A DNA stretch of 64,000 nucleotides from Cordilura impudica (lineage: Eukaryota; Arthropoda; Insecta; Diptera; Scathophagidae): contig OY821519.1 in the NCBI GenBank assembly GCA_963682025.1, positions 7,008,168 through 7,072,167 of the forward strand, read 5' to 3'. How positions within the stretch are numbered: position 1 is the first letter of the stretch; each line of letters starts with the position of its first letter. The notes below the pieces were generated by a model, which worked only from the letters and a program-made list of their open reading frames with translations, ran no database searches and was not told the origin of the DNA. The translations under genes were made by a program, and so were the position numbers. Of the stretch, positions 10,440 through 22,865 are shown one piece after another.

Positions 10440-10742
10440 TCAACTTAGCCAATTCACAAACCAACACTTTTTTGGATTATTATTATTGTGAACGAAAATG
10501 ACAAACTCAGTAGCAAACACATTAACAAATTTAATAAACACACACATAGCATATGTATAATTTTATGAGGTGTTAGTAGCAACTTTAAATGCAATTTACT
10601 CAAAATAAAGGAAAAATTTAACAATCTGTAAATCTTCAAATCGGCAAAAAAGGAATACCTTTCAAATAATATACGCTTGGTCAAAATCGGGATAAAACGG
10701 TAGAAGGAACATCGGTCACAAGAAGTCGCCTAGCCTATTAAT
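10440..10742 (-). repeat. Dispersed repeat family R, copy 1
   Basis: The reverse complement matches 42196-42430: shared GTTCCTTCTACCGTTTTAT-type block, GACCAAGCGTATATTATTTG, AGATTTACAGATT and TTTATTTTGAGT.AATTGCAT. It lies directly 3' of the Transib fragment in that gene's reading direction, so it may be non-coding DNA of the same element. That link is inferred. Confidence 0.6.
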
Positions 10743-10835
10743 ATTATAGATTATTCATTTGATTCAAATATTGTTTGAAAATAATCCATATTTTGTTCTG
10801 TGCTATTTCTGCTTTTTAGTAGTTTTTTGACTTCT

Positions 10836-11276
10836 TCATCTAAATTCCGATGTTCCACTTTTCATTGATTTCGAATACTGGATATGAACGGATCTGACGT
10901 TTCCAATAATATTTATATTAGATAGATCTTTATTTGCGGAATTTCGTGAAATTTTTCTGGTATTGTGCTCTCTATAAAATCTGTAATCCTTATTCCTTTT
11001 TTCCTGAGCCTCCTCTGATAGATCTCCAAGTGGCACCAAATGATATTTAATGACATCTTCTCCATGATAAAGGATTTTGTGAACTGTTGCAGATATATTT
11101 CTCCATGAGTAGTTGGTTTTATATATTTTTGCAGTTTCCTTCGCATAATCTCCAAATTTTCTAGAGACAATTTCTTCATTGCACGCAAATACTTCTAGGA
11201 TTATTTTAAATCTGAAAATGAGGTATATATCCACTCCTGTTATTTCAGATGCTGTTTCTTGCGGTATTTCAATCAT
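10836..11276 (-). pseudogene. Transib (RAG1-like) transposase, C-terminal fragment
   Basis: An uninterrupted 146-codon frame that also stays open upstream of its first ATG, so it is a 5'-truncated piece rather than a short gene. About residues 62-105 read 'ISATVHKILYHGEDVIKYHL', then LVPLGDLSEEAQEKRNKDYR and FYREHNTRKISR. This matches the conserved C-terminal catalytic block shared by Transib transposases and RAG1, where a Glu in the S-E-x-x-x-E-x-x-N-K context is the third acidic residue of the DDE triad; that Glu is kept here. The two upstream catalytic Asp residues are absent. No host role is visible and there is no intact Transib terminus nearby. Confidence 0.75.
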
Positions 11277-11279
11277 TTG

Positions 11280-12980
11280 TCTTGCCTGGCCTTTGTTTTG
11301 GCTGATCTATAATCAATCCAAATTTGCGATATTGATCTGTTTAAATTATCGTAATTTGAAATTTTTTTGAGTAATTTCATTAAAATTACGGGTGTAAAAG
11401 TATATATAGCGTTAAAGAGGACACTTCCACCTTTCTCTGGGTGGTATACATTTTTGTTCCCTTTTGTTCCGTAGAAGTTCTATTCCACTAAAGTTGAAAT
11501 TCGACAAAAATATAGCAGTTTAATTAATATTTCATAACGTCCCTAACAATAAATGTTAGGGCTGTGACCACTTAAAACAACTAAAGACTACAGTCCTACC
11601 AACCTTTCAAAAAGGACTGCAAGTCATTATCGATGAAACTTGCGAGTAGTAACCATTTAATTTTGATTAAAAAAAACAAAAAAAAAATCACCTTTTTCTG
11701 ATATTAAAAAAAATAGTTGGGTTTAACACCATGCCCCGCCTACAATTAGCAGTAGTTTAACCTAATTTTTTGGCTACCATAATTTGGATATATTAGCTAA
11801 AAATGGCGTTAAAAATCGGTGTGAAAAGAAATTAGACTTTTGGCCATTGAAATCTAAATTTCAGCCACAGTGGGACGGACGGATAGACGAACAGACGGAC
11901 GTTACTAAGTCGACTTAGAAGCTGATTCAGAAAGTGATTCTAAGTGGATTGGTATAAAAAAAAAATATTTTTGGTAGTAAAAACTCATTCTAACCTGACA
12001 CATAGTGGCATAATTAAACAACTTATTGCTAATTTTTACTTGGTATATCTAGTTGGCGACAATTTGTCATAGCTGTATAATCTTTATTTCTTATCGTTAT
12101 AGTAACTTATATATACATATATATAATTTAATATGCAAATGTATTACTAACTTTCCTACGTACTTATAGACTTAGATCTTTAAATAAACAGCTGCTTTAA
12201 ATAAACGACATTTTGTGGGAATAGAATTTTCCGCGATAAATGATATCTGAAGATTAGCTTTCACTCCAAATTATTTTCAATTAAGAGCATTTTTTTTAAC
12301 ATTAAATGTTAACAAACAAAAATTTGCAACAAAAAATTTTCTCTCCGAAAATAATTTCTGAAATATCATAATGCCAAAATATTAAAAATATTAAAAATTG
12401 TTCAAGACTTGTAGTTATACGGCCATACCAATGTAGCGAAAGCTAAAATTGAAAATAAAACTCAGCTTGTTCGTAGTAACTCTGATCTAAGAAAATTCCC
12501 ATATTCTTTTCTTCCTTGTTTGATTTAAATTAGAAGTGAGATCGAAAAACTCTTAACAAACACAAATTTTAACAATAAGGAAAGCATTGATCCCGGAGTT
12601 TCAATTATTTTTATTTGATTGAAATTACATTAAAGATTACAAAAAAAAAAATATAAATTTTTAAGTTGCCTAAAATTGATTAGCATACCTTCAGGCTTAT
12701 TAACATTCCCATTTATATATCCTCTGCGTGTTCATCAAATATTTCTAATGAAATTCAGTGATTACATTTTAAATTCACAATTAAATGAATTTTAAATATT
12801 CATAAATTTAAAAGACATTAAAAGCAAATATTCCATTTTCTAGAATTTGCACTCGAATTTCGTGTGCTGGGCTATGCTAGTTAATATTAATTATCTAAAA
12901 AAGGGGTAACTTTTAAAAAAGATACTATTTTAAAATATGGTACTATTTCGGTACTGTTCTAAATATTGGTAATATTTTTT
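11280..12980. other. Intergenic AT-rich DNA with decayed repeats
   Basis: Contains a small perfect-arm hairpin (CCCTAACA at 11541-11548, TGTTAGGG at 11554-11561), a DINE fragment at 11870-12010, and around 12420-12700 a segment resembling 49230-49700 (CTCAGCTTGTTC, ATTCTTTTCTTCC, TTAGCATACCTTCAGGC). No protein-coding motif was seen. Confidence 0.45.
11870..12010 (-). mobile_element. DINE-1-like fragment (copy C)
   Basis: Contains the GGAC/AGAC microsatellite core, GTCGACTTAGAAGCTGATTC, 'aatatttttggtagt' and 'acatagtggcata' in the order found at the 5' end of DINE copies on the minus strand. The 3' two thirds are missing. Confidence 0.7.
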
Positions 12981-13732
12981 TATACCCTATACCACTGTTT
13001 GTAACAACCAAAAATATTTGACCTAGACCCATCTTTAATTATACCGATCGAATCAGAATCACTTTCTGAGTTGATTTAACAATGTCCGTCCGTCCGTCCG
13101 TCCGTCCGTCTGTGTATCCATGTAAACCTTGTAATCAAACTGCAGGTCGCAAATATGAATATATTTTGATGAAATTTGGTATATAAGCTTTTGTCAGCCA
13201 TGGGATGAACGCTATTGAAATTGGTGAGAATCGGTCCATGTTCAGACCTAGCCCCCATACAAATTACCCATTTGAAATCGACATAAATTGCCATAAGATC
13301 CAAATTGTCATATAGATCTTACTCAAATTGAGTTTACATGCGTTCATTACATCTATTAATGAGTAGTCCAAAAATGATCCCTTTGACCCCACATAGAGCT
13401 GCTTCCCGATCTTCACTTAAATCTATTTAGAAACAAAAATATTGCACAGATTCTTCTCAAATTTTGTTTGTATATATTTTTCCAAAATACAAGAGACTTA
13501 ACCAAACATGATCAGGATCGGTCCATTTTTGGACCTAGTCCCTATATAGATATAGCAGTCGATATTAACTTTTTCATATCTGCACCCAAAAAATGAATAA
13601 AAATCCCACTCAAATTTGGTTTTTGCTTATTTTCTATGTCCAGTTAGTTGGGCCTAAGAGATAGGGTTTCTACACGCATGGTATAGGGTATCGGATAGTC
13701 AGTCTAGACCGACTATAATTTTCTTACTTGTT
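12981..13732 (+). mobile_element. DINE-1-like element (copy D)
   Basis: Starts TATACCCTATACCA after a T run, has (GTCC)n at about 13084-13110, and ends with a nearly perfect hairpin followed by CTTACTTGTTT. About 33 bp of the 5' hairpin region is deleted (ACCACTGTTTGTAAC joins what are separated blocks in other copies). Non-coding. Confidence 0.9.
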
Positions 13733-16716
13733 TAAGATATCGTACTTTTCCCAAAAAAAAGGGACTTTTTCATGAAAAAGTACTTTGTACTTGAGAAAAC
13801 GTACTTATTAAGGAACTGTACTTTGTAAAAGAAAATACGTTTTTTCTTTATTATGAAGAATGTGTAATATTACTTGCTTAAGCTATTATTACACGTACAG
13901 TTTAACTATACAAAGCTGCAATAACGAAGAGTCTGGCTTAGTTGTTGAGGATCTGATTATAACTTCCACAGACAGACGGGAGACGGTCATTATTACATCA
14001 ACTTCACTTCTTATAAAGACCAGGAAAAACTATAGTTTATAGTATATCCGAAATTTATAACAACGTATCACAAACGGAATGGCAAACTGATTTAAACTCT
14101 CTTCACAGTGGTATGGAGCCTTTAAAAAATACAAATAATGCTTGCGAAGAAAGTTAATTTAAGAAAGTTAATATTTAATCATATATTTGTTGATCCGCTT
14201 GATCTTAATTTCATTATAATATTTTAAGCAAAGTATAACTGCCACTTGCAGTTGTTAACAAACGAATGACTTCTACTTATCAGTAAAGAACAAAAATAAC
14301 TTAGGTTAATCGACAACAGTTACTATGTAAATTGTTGTGCGTATATGCATATGCATGTGTATGTACTCACATAAGTAACAGTTAATTTTAATATCAAGTA
14401 AACAAATTAAACTTGAAAAGGGAATACAATTAAATTGATCAAATTTTATTTAATTTTTTTTTTTATAATTAATTCTGTTTGGAACAAATATCCCCAACAA
14501 TTGTATTGAGATTTTTTCGATCTTACTCTCTAGTTGATTACCAATTGAAGTAAAAAAACAGTGATGATGACGAAGAACAAGTCATGTTGTCTTAATTTTT
14601 TCCATCTGTCTTTCATTACAAAAATTTATCTGTTCTATTATAAGAAATAATATACATAATCTCGAAATTTTTACCCATTTTTAAAAAGTATTTTGTTTTT
14701 TAACTTCCGATTGGCAATAAAAAAAACTTAAGAGATTAACTATATGTTACGATTAAGTTTAACTTCGACATTCAGATTCATAGAACTTTTTGTACGAGTA
14801 AGAGCCACTTAGTTTTGTTATTGCTAAACGATAGTTTTCTTTGAACTAAATCATGTTATTATTCTCATATTTGAGCACGTAGTTTGCGAAGGAACCTTGA
14901 TTCAGATAAAAACAAACTTAAAAATTATTTATTGTTAATAATTTCTTTATTGGTACGTGTTCAGAAATTCTCTGTCAAAATAACGTTTTGTCAGCTATTA
15001 ATGTAACGACACATGTTTAGGAGTGTGTTAATACCCCAAGGGACAATAAACACCACACATACTTAGTTACACACAACAAAGAGTGCTGAAAGTTAATAAT
15101 TTGATTAATTGTAATCGAAAAACATTAAACAATAAAAAAAAAGTTTTATGTCTTCTATATAATCATAATGTTCATAAACTTTAGGGAATTCAAAGACAAA
15201 TTTTCAATAAATGTTTATATTGGGCCAGCCGTATCCTATATTCAGGAAGCTTAAAAAATTTGTTTAAATGTTTCAATATCTATTAAATATATCGCTGAGT
15301 ATCAGTGTTCAACACGTTTAAGGTTTTTCTTTATTTTTTTCTTCTTTTATTTTTAACTTATTAGACTTCTCGCAACAAAAAATTGTTTATGACTTTTTGG
15401 CGTGAATATTTGGAAGAAGAAAATAAAAAACACATACGAATACAATTCTTTGATTACACTCTTTATTTCAGTTTCAGTTTCTTTTATTCTTCTCTACTAA
15501 CAAAAACTGCTGTTATTAATCTTTGTGTAGTGCTTCCTATTATTATTATTATTATCAGCATCGCTATCATTATCATCATTATTATCAAAATGTATAATAA
15601 TAAAGAAAATAACAATCACTGCCAGCAGTAGTGAAAGCAAACGGAACAGAAAGAAAATAGAACGGAATGTATTATTCTTTTGTTTTTTTTTTTTTTTTTT
15701 TGTATACTTTAATGACTTTGTTAATAGCTACAAATTATTGCAATATGATGTGTACAATTGTTGCCAGTTGATGGCTGGATATGATGGTAGTGATCAGAGT
15801 TGGGAAATTCGGAACAATTGTTCTAATTGCTACATGCTTAACCTACATTTCATTCATATATAATTTTATTCATATAGATTTAGTATTCTGGCATCATATA
15901 AGAGGTACTTAAGTATGTGGATAATAAATTGGTGGAGCAGTGCTAGTGGTATTTCCTTACATAAAACAAAGTTGTAAATTAAAAGTAATCAAAGAAAACA
16001 GTATAGAAATAGTTGTGTTGTTTAGTGTAGCCTCCGCTGCAAAAACGAATCAAATGCTTGGTATATGGGAACCTCCACTTGTAACCATTGTTAATCGCTC
16101 ATATATGTCTGAAACTGAAAATCAATCAAAAATTTTGTGATCTTGTTTGCTTTTAAAATAATTTTAAATTTTCAAAGGATAGTATATTTCAAACCAAGAA
16201 ATTATGTGCAGGGTAAACCATACAAGTTTTGTGATACACCCAAGAAAAGCCTAAAATATAAACTAAAAATCTCTCTAAGCTATTTGGAACATATTAATAG
16301 ACATGTCTCAAAAAGAAAGCATTTTTTTTTTTAATTTAAAAAATAAATTATAATATATTGAAGCAAAATAGTGATGTGCATCAAATTAAAACATAACCGA
16401 AATTAAAATATATTTTAAATTCGTACAAAAAAAATATATCCAAATAATTTTTACATAAATAGATATAAATGATGACCTTTGTAAACTCTACCCTTCATAT
16501 CTACATATTTATTTGATTATTTGTCTGCTTTCCTGTACAAAAAGAAAAAATCTTAGAATTAAGTACAGGAATAACCATGCTAAAGTGTGAGAATTGTTAG
16601 TTATAATTTTGCTTTACATAATACATACATATTTAGTTATAGAAATACAGGAAAATTTTAAATATAAAAACCAAACAAAAAAAAAAAAAAACAATAAAAA
16701 ATTACCAAAAAAAAAA
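13733..16716. other. AT-rich intergenic DNA without a recognisable gene
   Basis: Includes a small DINE subfamily-2 remnant on the minus strand near 14050-14090 (GTATCACAAACGGAATGGCA), a segment like 49430-49600 around 14530-14650 (GATGACGAAGAACAAGTC), and a TTA/ATC-rich microsatellite at 15537-15590. Open frames at 15383-15631, 15940-16140 and 16137-16334 show no known domain. Confidence 0.5.
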
Positions 16717-17569
16717 TCATGTTAGTCCGATCGCAGGGGAGATGTGCAAACATCTAGTAATTAAATATTTTTTTATAGCACATTCTTAAAATCAAACAGA
16801 AACGGTATCACTTTTAGCAATCAACTTCAGGGGCTCTGTTAATATAAAAATGTTTATTATTATTTATTATTTTAACGGGCTAGTTTTTAATTTTTCGTTT
16901 TTTATTTTTAATTTTTCAAATTTTTTTTTTTTTAATTTTTAATTGTTTATTTTTCATTTTTTAATTTTAATTTTAATTTTCATTTTAAATTTTTTTCTTC
17001 ATTTTTCATTTTCCAATTTTTATTTTTCTTTTTGCATTTATCATTTTTTATTTTTCATTTTTTATTCTTCAATTTTCATTTTTTATTTTTCATTTTTTAT
17101 ATTTAATTTTCTATTTTGCATTTTTATATATTTCATTTTTTATTTTTCATTACTCATTTTTATTTTTCATGTTTCATTTTTTATTTTTAATTTTGTAGTT
17201 TTAATTTCTTATTATTCATTTTTTATTTTTAATTTTTCCTTTTTATTTTTTTTTTTAATTTTTTATTTTTCATTTTTTATTTTTCATTTTTAATTTTTTT
17301 TTTTTATTTTTTATTTTTAATTTTTTATTTTTCATTTTTATTCAAAATTTTTTTATATTTCATTTTTAATTTTTTTTTCGTTTTTCATTTTTCGTTTTTC
17401 ATTTTTCAATTTTCTTTTTTCATTTTTTATTTTTCATTTTTCATTTTTCATTTTTCATTTTTTGTTTTTCATTTTCTTATTTTTCATTTTTTATTTTTCA
17501 TTATTCATTATTCATTTTTCATTTTTCATTTTTCATTTTTCATTTTTAATTTTTCATTTTTCATTTTTC

Positions 17570-17601
<32 letters not shown>

Positions 17602-17937
17602 TTCAATTTCATTTTGCATTTTTCATTTTTCATTTTTAATTTAAAATTTTTCATTTTTGATTTCTAATTTTTCATTTTTTATTTTTTATTTTTAATTTTT
17701 TGTTTTTCATTTTTAATTTTTCATTTTTTTTTTTTCATATTTCAACTTTAATTTTTTATTTTTCTATTCATTTTTTTTAATTTTTTATTTTTCATTTTTA
17801 GTTTTCAGACAGGTTATCATAATATCTTAATTTTTTAGCCAGTACAATCACATATTATCTTACGACTCACATGTTATGCTAACATGTTACGCTGTTTTTG
17901 AAATGTACCCCCCTGCGCGTATAGATGTTTACACATC
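16717..17937 (-). mobile_element. Family W element with octamer array (W1)
   Basis: The plus strand begins TCATGTTAGTCCGATCGCAG, then GATGTGCAAACATCTAG, a block with CAATCAACTTCAGGGGCTCT, a long array, CAGGTTATCATAATATC, CCCCCCTGCGCG and finally TAGATGTTTACACATC. By Helentron convention the 3' hairpin is on the left, so the element reads on the minus strand. The left hairpin is slightly decayed here. Non-coding. Confidence 0.65.
16900..17805. repeat. TTTTTCAT/TTTTTAAT octamer array (in W1)
   Basis: Irregular tandem array of 7-8-bp units, mainly TTTTTCAT, TTTTTAAT, TTTTTATT and TTTTTCGT. The plus-strand open frames with F-H-F-S-F-F-I repeats (16943-17293, 17462-17644) are translations of this array. 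Confidence 0.95.
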
Positions 17938-18084
17938 AAATACAAAAACAAATGTAAAAAATAAATTTAATTAATTAATAAAATTATTATGCAAAATATT
18001 TAAAAATTATTTTTTTTTTAATTTAAGCATATTCCAATACATATGTAATTTGAATTTCGGTGCATTTTTAGAAATAGTTCCTTA

Positions 18085-18408
18085 CAAATGACCCAATGAA
18101 ATTGACTGTAATTGCCATAGGATCCAAATTGTCATATAGATATCGGTCAAATTTGGATGGTATGTATTTCTTACATCTATCAATCAGTAGTACAAAAATA
18201 ACCCTGTATGACAACTCTTATTCATAGCCCCCATAAAGAGCTGCTCCAGATCTACACATAAATTTAATAAAAAAAAAATATTACATAGACTTTTCTCAAA
18301 TTTAATTCGAGTCACCATATAACTATAGCATAAAATGATTCATTTTCATATCTGCAGGTAAAATAAAAATTATAAAAATCCCACTCAAACTTTGTTTCTG
18401 CTTATTTT
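18085..18408 (+). mobile_element. DINE-1-like fragment (copy E)
   Basis: Matches the 3' half of other copies from ACAAATGACCC to CAAACTTTGTTTCTGCTTA. It is cut where the next copy begins; its own 3' hairpin is absent. Confidence 0.8.
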
Positions 18409-19174
18409 TATACCCTATACCACTATGTGGTTTGGGTATAATGACTTTGTGCTGCTGCTTGTAACTACCAAAAATATTTGATATAGACCCATCTTTTATT
18501 ATACCGGTCGGCTCAGAATCACTTTCTGAGTCGTTTTAGCGATGTCCGTCCGTCCGTCCGTCCGTCCGTCTGTGTGTCCATGTAAACCTTGTAATCAAAC
18601 TACAGGTCGCAAATATGAATATGTTATGATGAAACTTGGTATTTAAGCTTTTATCAGCCATAGGATAAACGCTATTGAAATTTGTGAAAAATCGGTCCAT
18701 GTTCAGACCTAGTCCCCATTCAAATGACCCCTACGAAATCGACAAAAAATTGCCATAAGATCCAAATTATCATATAGATCTCAGTCAATTTGGGTTTCTA
18801 TGTGTTTATTGTATCCATTAATCAGTAGTCCAAAAATAATCCCTATTGGACAATTCTTAGTCATAGGCCTATCAAAAAAACAAAAATATTGCACAGATTT
18901 TTTTCAAATTTGGGTTGTATATATTTTTTCAAAATATAAGTGACTTTACTAAATATGGTCAGGATCGGTCCATTTTTCGACCAAGTCCCCATATAAATAT
19001 AGCACCCGATATGAACTTTTTCATATCTGCAGCCAAAAAAAATTATAATGCCACTCAAATTTGGTTTATGCTTATTTTCTATACCGAATTAATTGGACAG
19101 AAGAGGTAGGGTCTCTAAACCATGGCATAGGGTATCGTATAGTCGGTCTAGACCGACTATAATTTCTTACTTGT
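18409..19174 (+). mobile_element. DINE-1-like element (copy F)
   Basis: Full-length layout: TATACCCTATACCA, the 5' stem with TGTGGTTTGGGTATA, (GTCC)n at 18543-18570, the inverse TATAGGGTATCG, a perfect palindromic 3' hairpin (arms ATAGTCGGTCT, 19138-19160) and tail CTTACTTGTT. A short internal deletion removes the 'agctgcttcccgatc' block. It starts directly at the truncated end of copy E, forming a head-to-tail pair. Confidence 0.92.
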
Positions 19175-19239
19175 TCTTGTATTTCGAATTGGTTATCGGT
19201 AACGTTGTTAATTCGCATTGCATGTATTTTATCAATGTT

Positions 19240-19315
19240 TATTTCTAAACGAACGGCCCTTGCATCTATGTGAGATAGATGCAGGTTCAAACCTCACGGC
19301 CGACCTAAGTAGAAA
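19240..19315 (+). other. tRNA-like / SINE-like segment
   Basis: Has a 7-bp-stem hairpin (GCATCTA, loop, TAGATGC at 19262-19282) followed by a B-box-like GGTTCAAACC (19284-19293) and CGGCC/GGCCG flanks. It does not fold as a canonical tRNA by eye. A decayed tRNA-derived SINE is the simplest reading; chance is possible. Confidence 0.3.
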
Positions 19316-19685
19316 AATTTCATATATAATTTCAACACATTTCTTCTTACCTTTATCTGTCCAGTTTTATAGATCAAATTATGCGAACGGTGATCCGCTT
19401 AGAAGAATGTGTATTTAACTTAATAAGCTTTATAGATTTATTAATTTTTTTTTTTTCAAATACAAACGTCATAAAAAGTAAAATAATAATTTATCCGAAC
19501 ACATTAAATTAAATTTTTTAATTTTTCATTCAATGTTAAATGTTTTTGTAAATAGTCTGTAAGGATTATTTGCATAGATTAATAAATATATATAAAAAAA
19601 ATGGATACCAAGCGATTTATATGAGTCCCCAGGGTAGACATCAATTTATTTCTAAAAATTATTCAAATATTAACAAAGAAGTTCA

Positions 19686-20060
19686 ACCTTATTTCACCAC
19701 TCGAAATTCTTTGTTCTTGAGATTCATTTCGGTTTCTATTTTTGCTTTTGGTCTATTTATCATTTATAAAATTCCATTACTTTTTTGGATCCTTTGTGTC
19801 TTAGGTACGTTTTCAATATTCCGTTTATATCTTGTTTTTCTACTTTTCTCTAACAAGTTTCCTTTTAGTAATATCAATACCAGAAGATTTTTGTTAATCC
19901 ATGGCATAGTTCGAAAACGTAATGCGTTTTCGTTCTTTGTGTCCCAAGTCGATTGATTTAAAGCACCTTCCGTGCACGCTATCAACTTATTTGACAGATC
20001 TGTAACATTTAATCTTAATCTTAATCTTAGAACTGTAGAGATGATAAGCAGCAACAACAT
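19686..20060 (-). pseudogene. Possible LINE ORF2 linker fragment (between endonuclease and RT)
   Basis: The minus-strand frame carries 'DLSNKLIACTEGAL', then 'MPWINKNLLVLILL' and 'NLLEKSRKT', resembling the Pro-Trp-Ile...Leu-Ile...Leu-x-x-K-x-(R/K) linker that precedes the RT domain in Jockey/CR1-type LINE ORF2. No catalytic motif lies in this piece. The overlapping 128-aa plus-strand frame (19570-19956) has hydrophobic stretches but no recognised family, and I take it as the shadow. Moderate to low certainty. Confidence 0.4.
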
Positions 20061-20272
20061 TCAATTTTAATATTAAAACTTTATCCTTTAGATATTCAAT
20101 CACAAAAAATTTTACTATGTATTGTAAACGATGCCTCAATATCCTTTCAATTACTTTAAAATAGCTTAACTGAGTTTTCTTCTAATTTTTTCAAATATTT
20201 TTGAGTATAATCAGATAAAATCTTCATAATGAATCTTATCAAAGTCAAAAAAGTAATGTCTATTAAAAAAAA

Positions 20273-21637
20273 TCATGTGAGTCCGATCACAGGGGAGAAG
20301 TATAAATATCTAGTTATTAAAGATTTTTTATGGAATTTTTTAAAATCAAATAGAAAGCGTCATCTTTTTATCACTTATAGCAATCAACTGCAGGGGCTCT
20401 GCTAATATAAAAATATTTATTATTTCAACCGGTTAATTTTAAATTTTTCGTTTTTCGTTTTTCATTTTTTATTTTTCATTTTTCGTTTTTCGTTTTTCAG
20501 TTTTCATTCTTTATTTATAGTTTTTTATTTTTCATTTTTATTTTTTATTTTTCACTTTTGCGTTTTTCAATTTTTATTTTTCATTTTTTATTTTAATTTT
20601 TTATTTTTCATTTTTTATTTTTCATTTTTTATCTTTAATTTTTTATCTTTAATTTTTCATTTTTAATCTTTTATTTTTATTTTTCTTTTTCTATTTTTAA
20701 TTTTTCATTTTTCGTTTTTCATTTTTCTCTTTTCATTTTTCATTTTTCATTTTTCATTTTTCATTTTTCTCTTTTCATTTTTCACATTTATTTTTTTATT
20801 TTAAATTTTTGGTTTTTTATTTTTTATTTTTCGTTTTTCATTTTTCATTTTTTATTTTTCGTTTTTCATTTTTGATTTTTCATTTTTTTTTTTTTTTTTT
20901 GTAATTATTAATTTTTCAATTTTTTTTTCATTTTTGAATTTTTTATATTTCATATTTCATTTTTAAATTTTTATTTTTTGTATTTCATTTATTATTTTTC
21001 ATTTTTTATTTTTCATTTTTCATGTTTTATTTTTCATTTTTCATTTTTTATTTTTCATTTTTCATTTTTCGTTTTTCATTTTTTATTTTTTTTTTTTCAT
21101 TTTTTAATTTCCATTTCTAATTTTTTATTTTTCGTTTTTCATTTTTTTATTTCTTATTTTAAATTTTAATTTTTATTTTTTATTTTTAATTTTTTATTTT
21201 TAATTTTTTATTTTTCATTCTTATTTTTCATTTTTTATTTTTCATTTTTAATTTTTTATTTTACGTTTTTTATTTTTCATTTTTCATTTTTAATTTTTCA
21301 TTTTTCGTTTTTCATTTTTTATTTTATTTTTCATTTTTTAATTTTTTGTTTTTCGTTTTTCATTTTTTATTTTTTATTTTAAGTTTTTATTTTTATTTTT
21401 TATTTTAATTTTTTATTTTTAATTTTTTATTTTTCATTTTTATTTTTCATTTTTTATTTTTCATTTTTAATTTTTTATTTTTCGTTTTTTATTTTTAATT
21501 TTCAAATTTTTATTTTTAATTTTTCATTTTCAAATAGGTAATAACTATAATTTTTTCACCAATTTTTTCACACCGATTTTATCTTACGTCTTACATGTTA
21601 CGCTGTGATTATATTGTGGAATAGATGTTTACATATC
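20273..21637 (-). mobile_element. Family W element with octamer array (W2)
   Basis: The left end TCATGTGAGTCCGATCACAG forms the hairpin TGTGA-GTCCGA-TCACA. A decayed subterminal repeat (GAAGTATAAATATCTAG) and the conserved CAATCAACTGCAGGGGCTCT follow. The right side has CACACCGATTTTATCTTACG and ends TAGATGTTTACATATC. The interior is the same octamer-type array as W1. Confidence 0.65.
20435..21530. repeat. TTTTTCAT/TTTTTCGT octamer array (in W2)
   Basis: Array of 7-8-bp T5-containing units with frequent TTTTTCGT variants. The 20978-21169 frame is a translation of it. Confidence 0.95.
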
Positions 21638-22840
21638 AAAATATATTAAAAGAATATTTAAAAGTTAACCAAAGTAATAATGGCACTGATAAATACTTAA
21701 TTTCGGATCTTCCAGTATCTAAATATCATTGCCTTATAGTGCTAATCGCGAGAGATGCTAAAAACTTCTTTAAATAAATTCTAAATTGTTACTTTCGTTT
21801 ACCAACTCTGGTGGTAAGAAAAGTGATACATTTACGCAACATTTCGTTGGTTATTACTAAAAATTCTGCATTATTTTCTTTGCATATTATATTCTTTTCT
21901 TTTTTTCACAAAAGTAGTATCAGCTTATAAGTTACAAGAAAAAAATAAAAAAATAATAAGTGTGGTAATGTTGTGAGAAAACAAAAATAAATTATAATGT
22001 GCTTTTTTCTTCTATTCATTATTTAAAAGTGTGAATGTAATTGTTGTGATGCTTATGTTACATCTATTATTTCTTTGTCATTTATGAGTACATTGTCACT
22101 AAACTATGATTTGCTATTCTCTTTCGTATGGTTCTTATTTCAAATGATTTTTTGGTTTTACGTTTGTATCATAAATATTAGTTTTTGACTCTTTTCATAA
22201 CTAGTTTTGTGTGTAATTAAGGCATGTTTCAGAAACATTATTATTTTCTAAACAAAAAAAAAATAACTCAACCTGATTTATGATTTGCAATGAGTTTAGA
22301 AGGAAGTGAATTGCAGACGAATGACATATTGCAAGTAATTGACAACAAGAGCAGATGAGCAACAAAAAGTAATTCTTTTTTAAACTTTAAATCTATGAAC
22401 AAGTAGGTCGTTCAAAATATGTTCATAACAAAACAACAACAAAATATCAACTATAAAATTACTAGGCTTATATCTAGTTATACGTATCAACACGGAAGGG
22501 GACACCTTAAATTGTAATTTAAATCTTATACTGTAAAATGTATTAAAAATTAATCTAATTTGTTTTCTTGCAACTCAAAAAAAAATAAATTAGACCAATA
22601 ATATAATTATTGCGTCAATTAATAATTCGATTTAATATTGGATTTGCGATTATCTTCGCAGTTATTTAAAAAGCCGCATACGCAATTTTAATTTGCTAAT
22701 TATTGCTCATACGACATAGAAATCTGTGTTATATATTGTGGATAAATTTTGTTATAAAAATTAAATAACATAAAATTAAAATAAAATAAAAAAATATATA
22801 AATAAAATTAACTAAAAAAAATAATCAATTAAAATATAAA
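21638..22840. other. AT-rich intergenic DNA
   Basis: I see no gene, RNA gene or transposon terminus here. It grades into an A/T-rich simple-sequence array at its right side. Confidence 0.5.
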
Positions 22841-22865
22841 AAAATTACAAATATTTAACAAAAAC

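Noticed and set aside
19570..19956. 128-codon plus-strand frame with hydrophobic segments (membrane protein?)
   Set aside because: No family resemblance. The opposite strand carries a LINE-linker-like sequence, so the plus frame is more likely a shadow. Kept only as a doubt.
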